A stretch of 64,000 bases of DNA from Brevundimonas alba (GCF_011927945.1 NZ_JAATJM010000001.1:691501-755500); one strand, 5' to 3'; shown: positions 16,163 to 24,790, numbered from the stretch's first letter. Numbers and translations are program-made. The notes: generated by a model from the letters alone, not told the origin.

Positions 16163-17740
16163 TTACGACTTCTTCTTGAACAGGCCGGAGAGCAGCGACT
16201 TGCCGCCCTTGGCCGGCTTGTTTCCGGGGCCGGTCAGCATCGGCAGTTCCCGACGCGACACGATCTGGGCCAGCATCTGGAACGCCTCCGCCGCCTTGGA
16301 CTTGGCGCCGGCGTCGAGGATCATCTGCCCGTTGTTGGCCGCCGCTCCGAACACCTTCGGATCGAACGGGATCAGCAGGCTGGGATGTACGCCCAGCGCC
16401 GCGCCGAACTCCTTGGCGGGAATCTCCGGGCGACCCGGGACGCCTACCTGATTGAGCACCAGCCGCGGAGGCGCATCGTTGGGACGACCCTGGCGGATGA
16501 GGTCGATCATGTTCTTGGCGTTGCGCAGGCTGGCCAGATCGGGCGTCGCCACGACCACTACCTCATCGGCGGCGATCAGGGTGCGGCGCATCCAGCCCGA
16601 CCACAGGTGCGGCAGGTCAAGCACCACGAACGGGGCCGTCGAGCGGATCTGGGTCGTGACCTCCTCGAAGGCTTCCGGCGAGATGTCCCAGTCTACGTCC
16701 AGCGTCGCGGGCGCGGCGAACAGGCTCAGCTTGTCGGTGCAGCGAACCATCATCCGATCCAGCAGAACGGGGTCGAGCCGGTCCGGCTGGGTCAGTGCGT
16801 CGGCGACGCCGTTCAGCGGGTCCTGATTGAAGTCGAGGCCGGCGGTGCCGAACGGCAGATCGTAGTCGACGATCACCGTGTTGGCGCCGATCCGCTCGCT
16901 CATCGCATAGGCGGTGTTATGCGCGACAGAGCTGGAACCGGAACCGCCGCGAGCGCCGACGAAGGCGATGGAGCGGCCGACGAACGGCTGGGCCGGATCG
17001 TTGAAGAGGCCGCCGATCGCCGCGATCAGCTGAAGCGGCTGCAGCGGCGCCACCAGATACTCGCTGACGCCGCGCCGCATCAATTCGCGGAACAGCAGGA
17101 TGTCGTTGGTCGCGCCGATGACCACCACCTTGGTGCCGGCGTCGCAGACCTCGGCCAGTTGATCGACCTCCCACAGCAGGGTCTGCGGATCTTTCAGGCA
17201 TTCGACGATGATCAGCGGCGGGGTCGGCTCATGCCGATAGGCCTCGACGGCCGCGGCCACGCCGCCAACCCGGATCTGGGTCGTGGCGCGCGACAGGCGG
17301 CGGTCCTGCCCGGCGCGTTCGGCAGCGGCGAGCGTGTCCTGACGTTCGGCGAAGACGTGGATGGCGATACGCGGCACCGAGACTTCGGGGCCGCCGCCGC
17401 CCAGCGCCGGCGGCGAGAAGGCCGCCGAGGCGCCGGCGACCAGATCGCCGACCGGATTAAAGCCCGCCACCGCCGGAATCTGGCTGTCGGAGACGGCGGG
17501 ATACGCCGGCGCCGCGGCCGGATAGGCCGACGCCGCGGCAGGGACGGCGGGCGGCGTGAACTGCAGCGGCGGTCGGGCTGCCTCGTCCGGCACCGACATG
17601 CCGGCAGGCTCGGGCGCATAGGGCGCGGCGAGATCTTCGGGCGGGCGGGCAATGGGTCCCGGACCGGAGGGGGCGTAGCCCATGTCCAGATCGAACTCGT
17701 CCTCGAAATCGTCGACCGGTCGGGGGAAGGCGTTGGTCAT
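16163..17740 (-). CDS. cpaE: Pilus assembly localisation ATPase CpaE/TadZ
   Basis: This member of the ParA/MinD superfamily directs the Tad apparatus to its cell pole. The 525-residue chain has an acidic, Pro/Ala-rich N-terminus (1-120), a receiver-like domain (about 122-245, RIAIHVF...LIIVECL...KVVVIGATND...EYLVAPL), and a MinD-like domain from about 257. The P-loop region reads FVGARGGSGSSSVAHN at 261-274: both signature lysines of MinD/ParA (KGGxGKT) are replaced. The later Asp strands (VIVDYDLPFG, FVVLDLPHLWSG) are present. It sits in the operon between cpaD and cpaF. Confidence 0.93.
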   Translation of the reverse strand: MTNAFPRPVDDFEDEFDLDMGYAPSGPGPIARPPEDLAAPYAPEPAGMSVPDEAARPPLQFTPPAVPAAASAYPAAAPAYPAVSDSQIPAVAGFNPVGDLVAGASAAFSPPALGGGGPEVSVPRIAIHVFAERQDTLAAAERAGQDRRLSRATTQIRVGGVAAAVEAYRHEPTPPLIIVECLKDPQTLLWEVDQLAEVCDAGTKVVVIGATNDILLFRELMRRGVSEYLVAPLQPLQLIAAIGGLFNDPAQPFVGRSIAFVGARGGSGSSSVAHNTAYAMSERIGANTVIVDYDLPFGTAGLDFNQDPLNGVADALTQPDRLDPVLLDRMMVRCTDKLSLFAAPATLDVDWDISPEAFEEVTTQIRSTAPFVVLDLPHLWSGWMRRTLIAADEVVVVATPDLASLRNAKNMIDLIRQGRPNDAPPRLVLNQVGVPGRPEIPAKEFGAALGVHPSLLIPFDPKVFGAAANNGQMILDAGAKSKAAEAFQMLAQIVSRRELPMLTGPGNKPAKGGKSLLSGLFKKKS

Positions 17741-17745
17741 GGCGA

Positions 17746-18408
17746 CTATTCCACGGCCCGGGCGATGCGGCCCTCGACCAGCTGTTCCTGCGGCGCCGCG
17801 GTGGCTTCGCCCTTGCGGTAGTTATCGAACACCACGGCCGCGCGACCCGAGTCGGCGGGGCTGATCGGACGATGACCGACGATGTCGCGGGGGTCGGCGA
17901 TCTGCGCGGCGAGGTTGGCATTGATGGCGCAGCCCAGGCCGATGGAGGCATCGTTCGAGAACCGCCCCTCCATGGCGCGCGGCTCAGCGGCGCAGTTGGG
18001 GATCGCGGCCCTGACGGTCTCGAACCCGGCCAGAACAGGGGCTCTCGGATCGGGCGCGTAATAGGAGACGACGACGATGCGCTCGCCGGGAAGGCCGGCG
18101 GCCTGCAAGGCTGACCGCACCGCCCAGGTCTGGCGTGCCGCGACGGGGTCTTCCCCGGACGGCCCCTCGATCCGGATCGAGCCGACGCCTGACGCCAGGT
18201 AGCGGCCGGCGAGGTCGTCGATGGCGGCCTGCTGGTTGGCGGAGAGGCCGTCCTCGTGAACCGCGAGAGCGATCCGGTCGAGGCCGGGCTCGACCCGAAG
18301 CGAGTAACGCGACAGCGGTGTAAGCGGCTGATCGCCCGGGGCGCCGGTGGAAACACAGCCGGTCACGAGGCTGGCCGCGGCGACAGTCAGGAGCAGGGCG
18401 CGCATCAT
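17746..18408 (-). CDS. cpaD: Pilus assembly lipoprotein CpaD
   Basis: This outer-membrane-associated lipoprotein of the Tad system is thought to help the CpaC secretin. From ATG 18408 the product (220 residues) begins MRALLLTVAAASLVTGCVS after an extra Met: a short lipoprotein signal with lipobox LVTGC. The mature part has the CpaD pattern PLTPLSRYSL, conserved NCAAEPRAMEGRFSNDASIGLGCAINANLAAQIADPRDIVG, where the two Cys may pair. A start at 18420 would overlap the cpaC stop in ATGA, but 18408 has a GAGG about seven bases upstream. Both leave the lipobox usable. Confidence 0.9.
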   Translation of the reverse strand: MMRALLLTVAAASLVTGCVSTGAPGDQPLTPLSRYSLRVEPGLDRIALAVHEDGLSANQQAAIDDLAGRYLASGVGSIRIEGPSGEDPVAARQTWAVRSALQAAGLPGERIVVVSYYAPDPRAPVLAGFETVRAAIPNCAAEPRAMEGRFSNDASIGLGCAINANLAAQIADPRDIVGHRPISPADSGRAAVVFDNYRKGEATAAPQEQLVEGRIARAVE

Positions 18409-18416
18409 CGGAGGCC

Positions 18417-19847
18417 TCATTCGATCACATAGCCCACGGGGCCGGTCCAACCCGCGTCGGCGGCGTCAGTGGCGCTGGGGCGGCCGTAGTGCTGGTTGAG
18501 CTGGCCGAACAGAATGGTCTGGGCGTCATTGGCGATTTGCAGACCGTCGGCAGGCGTCTGCATCCGTCCGGGCGAGGTCGGCGAGACGATGTAGGCCTCG
18601 ACGATGATCACCAGTTCGGTTTCGCCCGACAGATAGTCGCGCGAGCGGAACAGGGCGCCGAGCACCGGCAGGTCGCCGAGAGCCGGCAGCTGGTCGATGT
18701 TCTGGCGCGTGTCCTCGCGCAGCAGGCCGGCGATCATCAGCGATCCGCCTGACGGGAGTTCGACGGTGTTGGAAGCCCGGCGGACGTTCAGGCCCGGGAT
18801 GACCAGGGCAGTGCCGCCCGCGGTGCCGCCACCGAGCGTGAAGGCGCCCAGCGAGGTGAGTTCGGACACTTCCGTGGAAAGCTGGAGCGAGATGCGGCCA
18901 GGGGACAGCACGATCGGGCGAACCGCGAGTCTCACGCCATAGGGCTTGAACTCGATGGTCACCTTGACGCTGTCGTTGTCGGTCTCTTGCCCGACGGGCA
19001 CCGGGAATTCGCCGCCGGCGAGGAATTCGGCGCTCTCGCCGTTGGCGGTGGTGATGTTCGGTTCGGCGAGGATGCGGACAAGACCGGCGCGCTCGAAGGC
19101 CCGGAGCGAGGTGTTCAGGCTGCTGCCGTCGCCGGCCGCGTCCCGGTAGTTCAGGACGCCGCCGCCCAGCTGATTGCCGGACACCGCGAACGTCGCCGCC
19201 TGCGTGAGGGTCAGGCCGTTGCCGACGCTGGCCAGCACCGCCGTCGCATCGAGGCCGAGCTGTTTCACCGCGGTGCGCTGAACCTCGACGATCCGCGCCC
19301 GGACGGTGATCTGGTCCGAGCCTTCGATGGTCATCATGTTGATGACCTTCTCCGGCGCGGAAACGAAGGCGCGCGCGACCTGGCTGGCGCGGTCCGCTTC
19401 GCCCGGGCTGAAGACGGTGCCGGTGAGGATGACGCTGTCGTTCACAGCTTCGGCATGGACGTTGGCGTTGGGCATGACCCGGCTGAGCGTGTCCTGCAGG
19501 GCCGAAACACCGGCGTCCACGCGGATGCGGAGCGACAGGATGGTGCGGCCGGCATTGTCCAGCACCACCGCGTCCGTTTCACCGGGCGCGAGACCGATGA
19601 TGGTGATCCGGCGGGGCGAGTGCAGCATCGCCTCGGCGACCTGCGGATTCGGCACGATCACGTCCCGGGCGTCAGCGGGGAGATCGACGGCCATCGACGA
19701 GCCGCGCGGCAGGCTGATCAGCTGGGACTGGGCGCCCATGGAGACGGCGGCGCGGGTCTGGACCGGAGCCGGCGAGACCGGCGCGGCTGCGGCGGCCATC
19801 AGGCCGGCGACCGCGACGGCGGCAAGACGCATCAGCGGACGCTTCAT
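18417..19847 (-). CDS. cpaC: Tad pilus secretin CpaC/RcpA
   Basis: This outer-membrane secretin forms the exit channel for the Flp pilus. The 476-residue precursor has a signal peptide (about 1-28), a pilus-assembly N domain with LPADARDVIVPNPQVAEAMLHS and ITIIGLAPGETDAVVLD, a BON-like domain, and the secretin core from about 210 with ILAEPNITTANGESAEFLAGGEFPVPV and the closing SLMIAGLLRED...LPALGDLPVLGALFRSRDY block. It overlaps cpaB by 4 bases and is followed directly by cpaD. Confidence 0.95.
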   Translation of the reverse strand: MKRPLMRLAAVAVAGLMAAAAAPVSPAPVQTRAAVSMGAQSQLISLPRGSSMAVDLPADARDVIVPNPQVAEAMLHSPRRITIIGLAPGETDAVVLDNAGRTILSLRIRVDAGVSALQDTLSRVMPNANVHAEAVNDSVILTGTVFSPGEADRASQVARAFVSAPEKVINMMTIEGSDQITVRARIVEVQRTAVKQLGLDATAVLASVGNGLTLTQAATFAVSGNQLGGGVLNYRDAAGDGSSLNTSLRAFERAGLVRILAEPNITTANGESAEFLAGGEFPVPVGQETDNDSVKVTIEFKPYGVRLAVRPIVLSPGRISLQLSTEVSELTSLGAFTLGGGTAGGTALVIPGLNVRRASNTVELPSGGSLMIAGLLREDTRQNIDQLPALGDLPVLGALFRSRDYLSGETELVIIVEAYIVSPTSPGRMQTPADGLQIANDAQTILFGQLNQHYGRPSATDAADAGWTGPVGYVIE

Positions 19848-20764
19848 TGGACCACCACGACTTCAGGAGCGCCCCCGCGATAGACGCGGACAGCGGAGGA
19901 TTGACGCGGTCCGGCGGCCACGCGGCCCGAGGGGCCGCCGGTGTCCGCATAGGAACGCAGGATCAGGCTGAGTTCGCCTTCGGACTTGGCGAGGGCGAGG
20001 GCCTCGGCGTCGCGCGGGCCGACCTCGAGAGTGGCGGTCGCGCCGATCACCGTCTGTTCGTCGTCGCCGGCGCGGGTCGACTGGTCGATGGCCAGAACCT
20101 TGATGTTCTGCATCACCGTCGCCGAGGTGAATTTCGACCGGTCAGCGTCGGAGGCGCCGATGTTGCCGAGGTTGGTCTCGCGGGTCAGCACCACGTCGAC
20201 GCGGTCGCCGGGGAGGATGAAGCCGCCGGCGGCGGTCTCGACCGTCACCCGGATGGCCATCGCACGCATGCCGGGCTCGAGATAGGCGGCCATGTAGCCG
20301 CTGTCGCCGGCGCGAACGATCTTGCGCATGACGATGGGTTCACCGGCCAGGATCGGCTCTCGCACGACCGAGCCGACATAGTCGGCCTTTGCTCCGCCCG
20401 TGGCGAGGTTGTTGGCCGCGCGCGTCACCGCGGCGACAGCGCCGGCGGGCTTGGCGTCAGCCTTCTCGGGAGCGGCGGCGTCGGCGGCGCCGGGAACCGG
20501 CACCGAGCCGTCGGTGATGAAGGCCGGGTTGACCTCGTCGACGGGCCAGTCCTTCCATTCCATGTCGGATTCGTCCAGGCGCCGGCCGGCCTGCAGGTCC
20601 TTGGCGGCGACGAGCACCTTGGCCATGGGCCGGGTCTCGATGGGCGCGGCGGTGGCGACGGCGGTCGGCTCTTTCGACGGCGATCCCATGGCGCGCACGA
20701 CGAGCGCCAGCCCGATGGCGGCGACGGCGGCGACGCAGATCACGATGATACGGGCAGGCTTCAT
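19844..20764 (-). CDS. cpaB: Flp pilus assembly protein CpaB/RcpC
   Basis: This periplasmic protein with an SAF (antifreeze-like/flagellar FlgA-like) domain is thought to modulate the secretin or bind the cell wall. The 306-residue chain has an N-terminal anchor helix (5-25), SAF segments VLVAAKDLQAGRRLDESDMEW and EPILAGEPIVMRKIV, then LEPGMRAMAIRVTVETAAGGFILPGDRVDVVLT, the RcpC signature. The C-terminal domain reads ATLEVGPRDAEALALAKSEGELSLILR. It is preceded by a 111-base gap with paired GTTAAC sites, so an operon promoter may lie there. Confidence 0.94.
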   Translation of the reverse strand: MKPARIIVICVAAVAAIGLALVVRAMGSPSKEPTAVATAAPIETRPMAKVLVAAKDLQAGRRLDESDMEWKDWPVDEVNPAFITDGSVPVPGAADAAAPEKADAKPAGAVAAVTRAANNLATGGAKADYVGSVVREPILAGEPIVMRKIVRAGDSGYMAAYLEPGMRAMAIRVTVETAAGGFILPGDRVDVVLTRETNLGNIGASDADRSKFTSATVMQNIKVLAIDQSTRAGDDEQTVIGATATLEVGPRDAEALALAKSEGELSLILRSYADTGGPSGRVAAGPRQSSAVRVYRGGAPEVVVVQ

Positions 20765-20820
20765 CGACTGTCTCCGGCAGGCCCGGCCGGACCCCTGAAT
20801 TGGTCCTTCTGCCCCCTACC

Positions 20821-20849
20821 GTTAACGAACATGCCGGGCGCGGGTTAAC
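20821..20849 (-). promoter_or_regulatory. Paired GTTAAC sites upstream of cpaB (possible CtrA half-sites)
   Basis: Two GTTAAC hexamers occur at 20821-20826 and 20844-20849, 57-85 bases upstream of the cpaB start. The Caulobacter cell-cycle regulator CtrA recognises TTAA-containing half-sites (TTAA-N7-TTAA) and is known to control pilA in that genus. Here the spacing is not the canonical one, so this is a weak candidate. Confidence 0.3.
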
Positions 20850-20875
20850 GTTGGCCTAAGTCCGGGCCACGGGCC

Positions 20876-21388
20876 TCAGCCGACCAGGAAGGCATCCATC
20901 AACGGCGAGGCCGGATAGGCGACCAGCACGCCGGCGGCGATGGCGACGCCGTAGGGGATGTGGCCCTTCGGCTCCATCAGCCGCGCCACCCAGCCGTCTC
21001 CGGCTGCGACGTATGGTTGAAGCCATGCGCGGGCGAAGAGCAGCATCAGACAGAACACGCCGCCGATCACCGCCGTCCAGAGCACGAACATGCCCGCACC
21101 GGTGACGCCGAGCCAGAGACTGGCGGCCGCCATCAGCTTGACGTCGCCGCCACCGAGGAAGTTGAGAGCGAACAGGCCCATGCCGATCAGCAGCGCCGCG
21201 GCGGCCACGCCCAGATGCACCGCATAGTCCATCGGCGAGAGGTGAAGCAGCAGAGCTGTCGGGAAGAAGCCGAGGATCAGGAGGCCGGAGATCCAGTTCG
21301 GGATCTTCATCGACGTCAGATCCTTCAGCCCGGCGACGATGGCCAGGGCCGGCAGGATGGCGAGAAAGGGCAGTTGCAGCGCGTCCAT
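20876..21388 (-). CDS. cpaA: Prepilin peptidase CpaA/TadV
   Basis: This A24-family aspartic protease cleaves the leader of the Flp pilin and TadE/F-type pseudopilins at the inner membrane. At 170 residues it is the short form without the N-terminal methylase domain. Catalytic aspartates lie in AGLKDLTSMKIPN (near residue 24) and in the GxGD motif FLGGGDVKLMAA (near 80). About five to six helices are predicted. It lies between pilA, from which it is separated by a strong terminator, and cpaB. Confidence 0.94.
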   Translation of the reverse strand: MDALQLPFLAILPALAIVAGLKDLTSMKIPNWISGLLILGFFPTALLLHLSPMDYAVHLGVAAAALLIGMGLFALNFLGGGDVKLMAAASLWLGVTGAGMFVLWTAVIGGVFCLMLLFARAWLQPYVAAGDGWVARLMEPKGHIPYGVAIAAGVLVAYPASPLMDAFLVG

Positions 21389-21436
21389 CCGCCCATCCTG
21401 CCCGCGGACCTTTAAGGTCGCGTTGCCGACGCGCGC

Positions 21437-21471
21437 AAAAGGAAAGGGCCGGAGCGTTTCCGCTCCGGCCC
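21437..21471 (-). terminator. Rho-independent terminator after pilA
   Basis: On the minus strand GGGCCGGAGCG (21471-21461) pairs perfectly with CGCTCCGGCCC (21456-21446) around a GAAA tetraloop, followed by TTTCCTTTT. The 11-bp GC-rich stem and T-rich tail lie 27 bases past the pilA stop. Read-through or an internal promoter must serve cpaA. This arrangement usually makes pilin mRNA far more abundant than the assembly genes. Confidence 0.88.
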
Positions 21472-21497
21472 TCGCCGTTTCAAGACGCTGACGACGC

Positions 21498-21674
21498 TTA
21501 GGTGGCGCCGATGGCGGTGGCGACTTTGCCGAACTGGGTCGAGATGTTGGTGCCCAGGGCGGTGACGGCCGCGATGATCACGACGGCGATGAGGGCGGCG
21601 ATCAGACCATATTCGATGGCCGTGGCGCCCGACTCATCGGACATGAACTTCGAAATGAACTTCTTCATGGTCAT
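21498..21674 (-). CDS. pilA: Flp-family type IVb pilin
   Basis: This is the major subunit of the Flp/Tad pilus. The 58-residue prepilin starts MTMKKFISKFMSDESG, then the type IVb processing site G|ATAIEYG: cleavage after Gly with Glu at mature position 5 and Tyr at 6. A hydrophobic helix LIAALIAVVIIAAVTALG and a short tail follow. An AAGGGA lies just upstream of ATG 21674; the frame is open to 21752, but the extension is not pilin-like. The nearby CpaA should process it. It is monocistronic by virtue of the terminator at 21437-21471. Confidence 0.95.
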   Translation of the reverse strand: MTMKKFISKFMSDESGATAIEYGLIAALIAVVIIAAVTALGTNISTQFGKVATAIGAT

Positions 21675-21803
21675 GGTTCCCTTTGGAAAGAGGAAGCGAG
21701 CTACTACTAATGCGGGGGGGAGCCGGTAGCCCGCTTGACCCCCAAAACGCATAGTGGTTATCGCCCATATCGGTTAAGGGCTGGTCGCCGGGCGTGGTTA
21801 CCG

Positions 21804-21826
21804 GAAGATTTACTGTAAAAATCTTC
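21804..21826. promoter_or_regulatory. Dyad GAAGATTT-N7-AAATCTTC in the pilA divergent region
   Basis: A perfect 8-bp inverted repeat (21804-21811 and 21819-21826) with a 7-base AT-rich spacer sits between the divergent pilA and 21956 genes, within the 281-base intergenic region. It could be an operator or a small hairpin. On the minus strand two TAACC motifs 16 bases apart lie near 21757-21778 and may be CtrA half-sites. Neither is confirmed. Confidence 0.4.
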
Positions 21827-21955
21827 TCCCGGACCGCAAAACGGCCAAGTTTTCAGGCGCGAAACCAGCAGCCAGCGGTACTGCGACGCCATTTTCAGTC
21901 TTTGTTGAGGTTTCAGGGTCAGGTTCGCCTTCACGCTCCCGCGCGCGCTCGCTCT

Positions 21956-22393
21956 ATGGACATCGACGCCATGACCCGCACTTACCGACTTCTCCTCGCC
22001 ATCGGCGCGGCCGCCCTCGTGGCCGGTCCCGGTCTGGCGATCGCCCAGTCCGGACGCATCAGCGTCGAGATCGATCAGGCCCAGCGCGTTCAGCTGAGCG
22101 GCCCGGCCGGCTCCGTCATCGTCGGCAACCCCGAGATCGCGGATGTGACCGTGGTCGACGCGAACACGCTCTACATCACGGGCAAGGGCTACGGCATCAC
22201 CGAGGTGGTGGCTGTTGATCCGATCGGCCGCACCGTCTTCCAGAGCCAGGTGGTGGTGACCGCGGGCGATGGCGCCGGGCGTGTCCGCGTGTGGCGCGGA
22301 GGCCAGTCGACCGAGATGGCCTGCGCCGCATCCTGCTCGCCGTCGGTGCGGGGCAGCAACGGCTCCGCCCCCGCGCCCGCCGCCGCGCAATAG
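21956..22393 (+). CDS. Secreted CpaC N-domain-like pilus assembly protein
   Basis: This 145-residue exported protein has a signal peptide (cut after GLAIAQ) followed by RISVEIDQAQRVQLSGPAGSVIVGNPEIADVTVVDANTLYITGKGYGITEVVAVD. That segment is the domain found at the N-terminus of the CpaC secretin, here as a stand-alone protein without a secretin core. A short Cys-containing tail (MACAASCSPS) and Ala/Pro-rich end follow. It is the first gene of the plus-strand pseudopilin cluster diverging from pilA. It probably contacts the secretin in the periplasm. ATG 21956 and 21971 are both possible. Confidence 0.82.
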   Translation: MDIDAMTRTYRLLLAIGAAALVAGPGLAIAQSGRISVEIDQAQRVQLSGPAGSVIVGNPEIADVTVVDANTLYITGKGYGITEVVAVDPIGRTVFQSQVVVTAGDGAGRVRVWRGGQSTEMACAASCSPSVRGSNGSAPAPAAAQ

Positions 22394-22401
22394 GCACCGC
22401 T

Positions 22402-22950
22402 GTGACCGCGCGTCGCCGTTCCGGGACGTTCGCAGGCCGCTTTGTGCGGCGTCTTCTGCGCGACCGTGACGGCACTGCTGCGGTCGAGTTCGGTCTGCTG
22501 GTTCTGCCGTTCTGCGTGATGGTCTTCGCCATCCTGGAGGTGGCGCTGATCTTTACGCTCGACTCCGTGCTGGAGAACGCTGCGATCTCGACCGGGCGGC
22601 TGGTCCGCACGGGACAGGCGAGCGCGCAGGGCATGACGGCCGCCCGGTTCAAGACGAGCCTGTGCAGCCGGATGAGCATTTTCGCAGGCAGCTGCGAGGC
22701 CAACGCCACGATCGACGTGCGGGTCATTCCGCAGTTCGCTACGACGCCGCCCGATCCGCTCGCCGGCGAGGGCTTCGATCCGAGCGGCCTGACCTACGCC
22801 AACGGCAATCCGGGCGACCTGATCCTGGTGCGCGTCTGGTACAAGCATCCGCTGCTGACCAGCTTCCTGTCGCAGGCGCTGTCCAGCGTCGGGCCGCGCA
22901 CGGCGATGCTGACCGCCACCACCGCCTTCCGGAACGAGCCCGCGGGATGA
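22402..22950 (+). CDS. TadE-family pseudopilin
   Basis: This 182-residue minor pseudopilin of the Tad pilus begins with a basic stretch, then RDGTAAVEFGLLVLPFCVMVFAILEVALIF: a prepilin-like site (G|TAAVEFG with Glu at +5) and hydrophobic helix, the TadE signature. The periplasmic part has Cys residues (SLCSRMSIFAGSC) and the late NPGDLILVRVWYKHPLLTSF block. The start is taken as GTG 22402, eight bases after the previous stop. The next gene overlaps its stop in ATGA, so they are co-translated. Confidence 0.87.
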   Translation: MTARRRSGTFAGRFVRRLLRDRDGTAAVEFGLLVLPFCVMVFAILEVALIFTLDSVLENAAISTGRLVRTGQASAQGMTAARFKTSLCSRMSIFAGSCEANATIDVRVIPQFATTPPDPLAGEGFDPSGLTYANGNPGDLILVRVWYKHPLLTSFLSQALSSVGPRTAMLTATTAFRNEPAG

Positions 22951-23492
22951 AGAAGCGCAGTCTGATCCGACGCCTGACGGGAGACGAACGCGGCGTCTCG
23001 GCGATCGAGTTCGCCATGCTCGCGCCCGTGCTGATCGCCTTCTACATGGGCATGACGGAGTTCTGTCAGGGCTTCATGGCGCAGAAGCGGATGGGCCACG
23101 TCTCTGCGATGGTCGCCGATCTGGTGTCGCAGGAAGAGACGGTGACCCCGGCGATGCTCGACGACATCTTCGACATCGGCGGCCTGATCATGAAGCCGTT
23201 CCCGACCACGACGCTGAAGCAGCGGGTGTCCAGCGTGACGCGCACCTCGGGCGTGGCCAAGGTCGACTGGAGCCGCGGCGACGGAATGACGGCGCGCGGA
23301 AAGAACTCGGTGGTCACCCTGCCCGCCAGCCTGATCGGCGACGGAGAGAGCGTGATCGTGGCCGAGGTGACGTACGACTATGACTCGGCGGCGGACTATC
23401 TGATGCCGGGGCTGACGCGGTTCTCGCACACCTATTATCTGCGGCCGCGGACCGTCGACAAGACGCTCTGCCCGAACTGCCCCGTCACCTAG
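22947..23492 (+). CDS. TadE/TadG-like pseudopilin
   Basis: This second minor pseudopilin has 181 residues. After a basic N-terminus the site DERGVSAIEFAMLAPVLIAFYMGMTEF shows Gly before the cleavage point, Glu at +5 and the hydrophobic helix. A periplasmic domain follows with SRGDGMTARG and YYLRPR, ending in a CPNCP motif that may be redox-active or bind metal. The ATG overlaps the previous stop. It converges with pabB, sharing the stop bases CTAG at 23489-23492. Confidence 0.85.
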   Translation: MKKRSLIRRLTGDERGVSAIEFAMLAPVLIAFYMGMTEFCQGFMAQKRMGHVSAMVADLVSQEETVTPAMLDDIFDIGGLIMKPFPTTTLKQRVSSVTRTSGVAKVDWSRGDGMTARGKNSVVTLPASLIGDGESVIVAEVTYDYDSAADYLMPGLTRFSHTYYLRPRTVDKTLCPNCPVT

Positions 23493-24790
23493 GCAGCGCC
23501 GGTCAGGGCCTCGCGCAGGGCGAGGATCTTGGCTTCGGTTTCGGCCAGCTCTGAGGCGGGATCGCTGTCGGCGACGATGCCGGCGCCGGCGAGAGCCCGG
23601 AAGCGCCAGCGCCCTTCTGACAACTCGAACGAGGCCGTGCGGATCAGCACCGAGGCGGTCAGGGCGCCGTCGTCTCCGATATGGAACAGGCTGCCGCACC
23701 ACGGGCCGCGCGGCGGTTCGTGGGCGGCGATGACCTTAATGGCCTGATGCTTGGGCGCGCCGGTGATCGAGCCGGGCGGGAAGGTCGCGGCCAGCAGGTC
23801 GGCGACGCCGGTGTCGGGGCGGGCGGTTGCGGTCACGGTCGAGACGAGGTGGTGGACCGTGGGGTGGCTCTCGATCTCGAACAGGCGATCGGCGGCGACT
23901 GTGCCGGGGGCGGCGACGCGGGACAGGTCGTTGCGCATCAGGTCGACGATCATGAGGTTCTCGGCCCGGTCCTTGGCGCTGGACCGGAGGTCGGCGGCGA
24001 GGGCGGCGTCGCGGGCGGGATCCGCGTGGCGCGGGCGGGTGCCCTTGATCGGGCGGGTCTCGATGCGGCGGCTGGCGGGGTCGAAGGTCAGGAACAGCTC
24101 GGGCGAGTTGGAGACCAGCGCCCGGTCCCCCAGCCGCCAGAAGGCGCCGTAGGCGGCGGCGCGGTCGGCGAGGCGGAGCATGACGTCGAAGGGATCGGCG
24201 CCGGCCCGCAGTTCGCCGGACCAGGCGCGGGCGATGTTGGCCTGGAACAGCTCGCCGGAGGCGATGCGGGCGATTACGTCGGCGACGGCGGCGAGATAGG
24301 CTTCCGGCAGGGCCTCGGGCGGCATGGCGAGGGCGGGCGGCGGGGGCGCAGCGGCTTCGACGGCTTCGGCCAACCAGGCTTCGGCGCGGTCGGCGGCTGC
24401 GCGGGCGGAGGCGGCGTCAGAGCCCCGGCCGGTGACGGTCACGGTGCGGTCCCGGTGGTCGAAGGCCAGGATGGCGGGGTAGCGGGCCAGCATGAGGTCG
24501 GGCCAGACCTGTTCCCGGGGGCCGGTGGCGGGGCGGGCTCCGGCGTCATAGGCGTGCAGACCCACGACGCCGCGGGACAGGGCGGGATCGCGGAGCAGGT
24601 CGAGGCCGCCCTCCCCTCCGGTCCAGTCCGGCTCGGCGGCGACGAAGGACCGGCGCCCCAGCGGCCCGCCGTCGGAGAGCAGGGCCAGCGCGCCCTCCAG
24701 ACCCCGGAGGCCGGCGGCGACGGACAGCGGCTCGCGCCACGGAACGACGCGGGTCTCGGTCGCCAGGAAGGGCTGGATGCGGCCGCTCAT
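23489..24790 (-). CDS. pabB: Aminodeoxychorismate synthase component I
   Basis: This chorismate-using enzyme of the anthranilate synthase component I family converts chorismate plus ammonia to aminodeoxychorismate for folate synthesis. The 433-residue protein shows LFQANIARAWSG, ETRPIKGTRPRH (PIKGT: the Lys typical of PabB, where TrpE has Ala), VDLMRNDLSR, FPPGSITGAPK and AGAGIVADSDPASELAETEAK. A variable N-terminal half forms the other part of the beta-sandwich. No pabA/glutaminase or pabC is adjacent. The gene shares four stop bases with the convergent TadG gene. Confidence 0.92.
   Translation of the reverse strand: MSGRIQPFLATETRVVPWREPLSVAAGLRGLEGALALLSDGGPLGRRSFVAAEPDWTGGEGGLDLLRDPALSRGVVGLHAYDAGARPATGPREQVWPDLMLARYPAILAFDHRDRTVTVTGRGSDAASARAAADRAEAWLAEAVEAAAPPPPALAMPPEALPEAYLAAVADVIARIASGELFQANIARAWSGELRAGADPFDVMLRLADRAAAYGAFWRLGDRALVSNSPELFLTFDPASRRIETRPIKGTRPRHADPARDAALAADLRSSAKDRAENLMIVDLMRNDLSRVAAPGTVAADRLFEIESHPTVHHLVSTVTATARPDTGVADLLAATFPPGSITGAPKHQAIKVIAAHEPPRGPWCGSLFHIGDDGALTASVLIRTASFELSEGRWRFRALAGAGIVADSDPASELAETEAKILALREALTGAA

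Noticed and set aside
14027..17821. A 1264-codon open frame on the plus strand
   Set aside because: It is antisense to cpaF, cpaE and tadB, with His/Gln/Arg-rich translation and no domain; it is a by-product of GC-rich codon bias.
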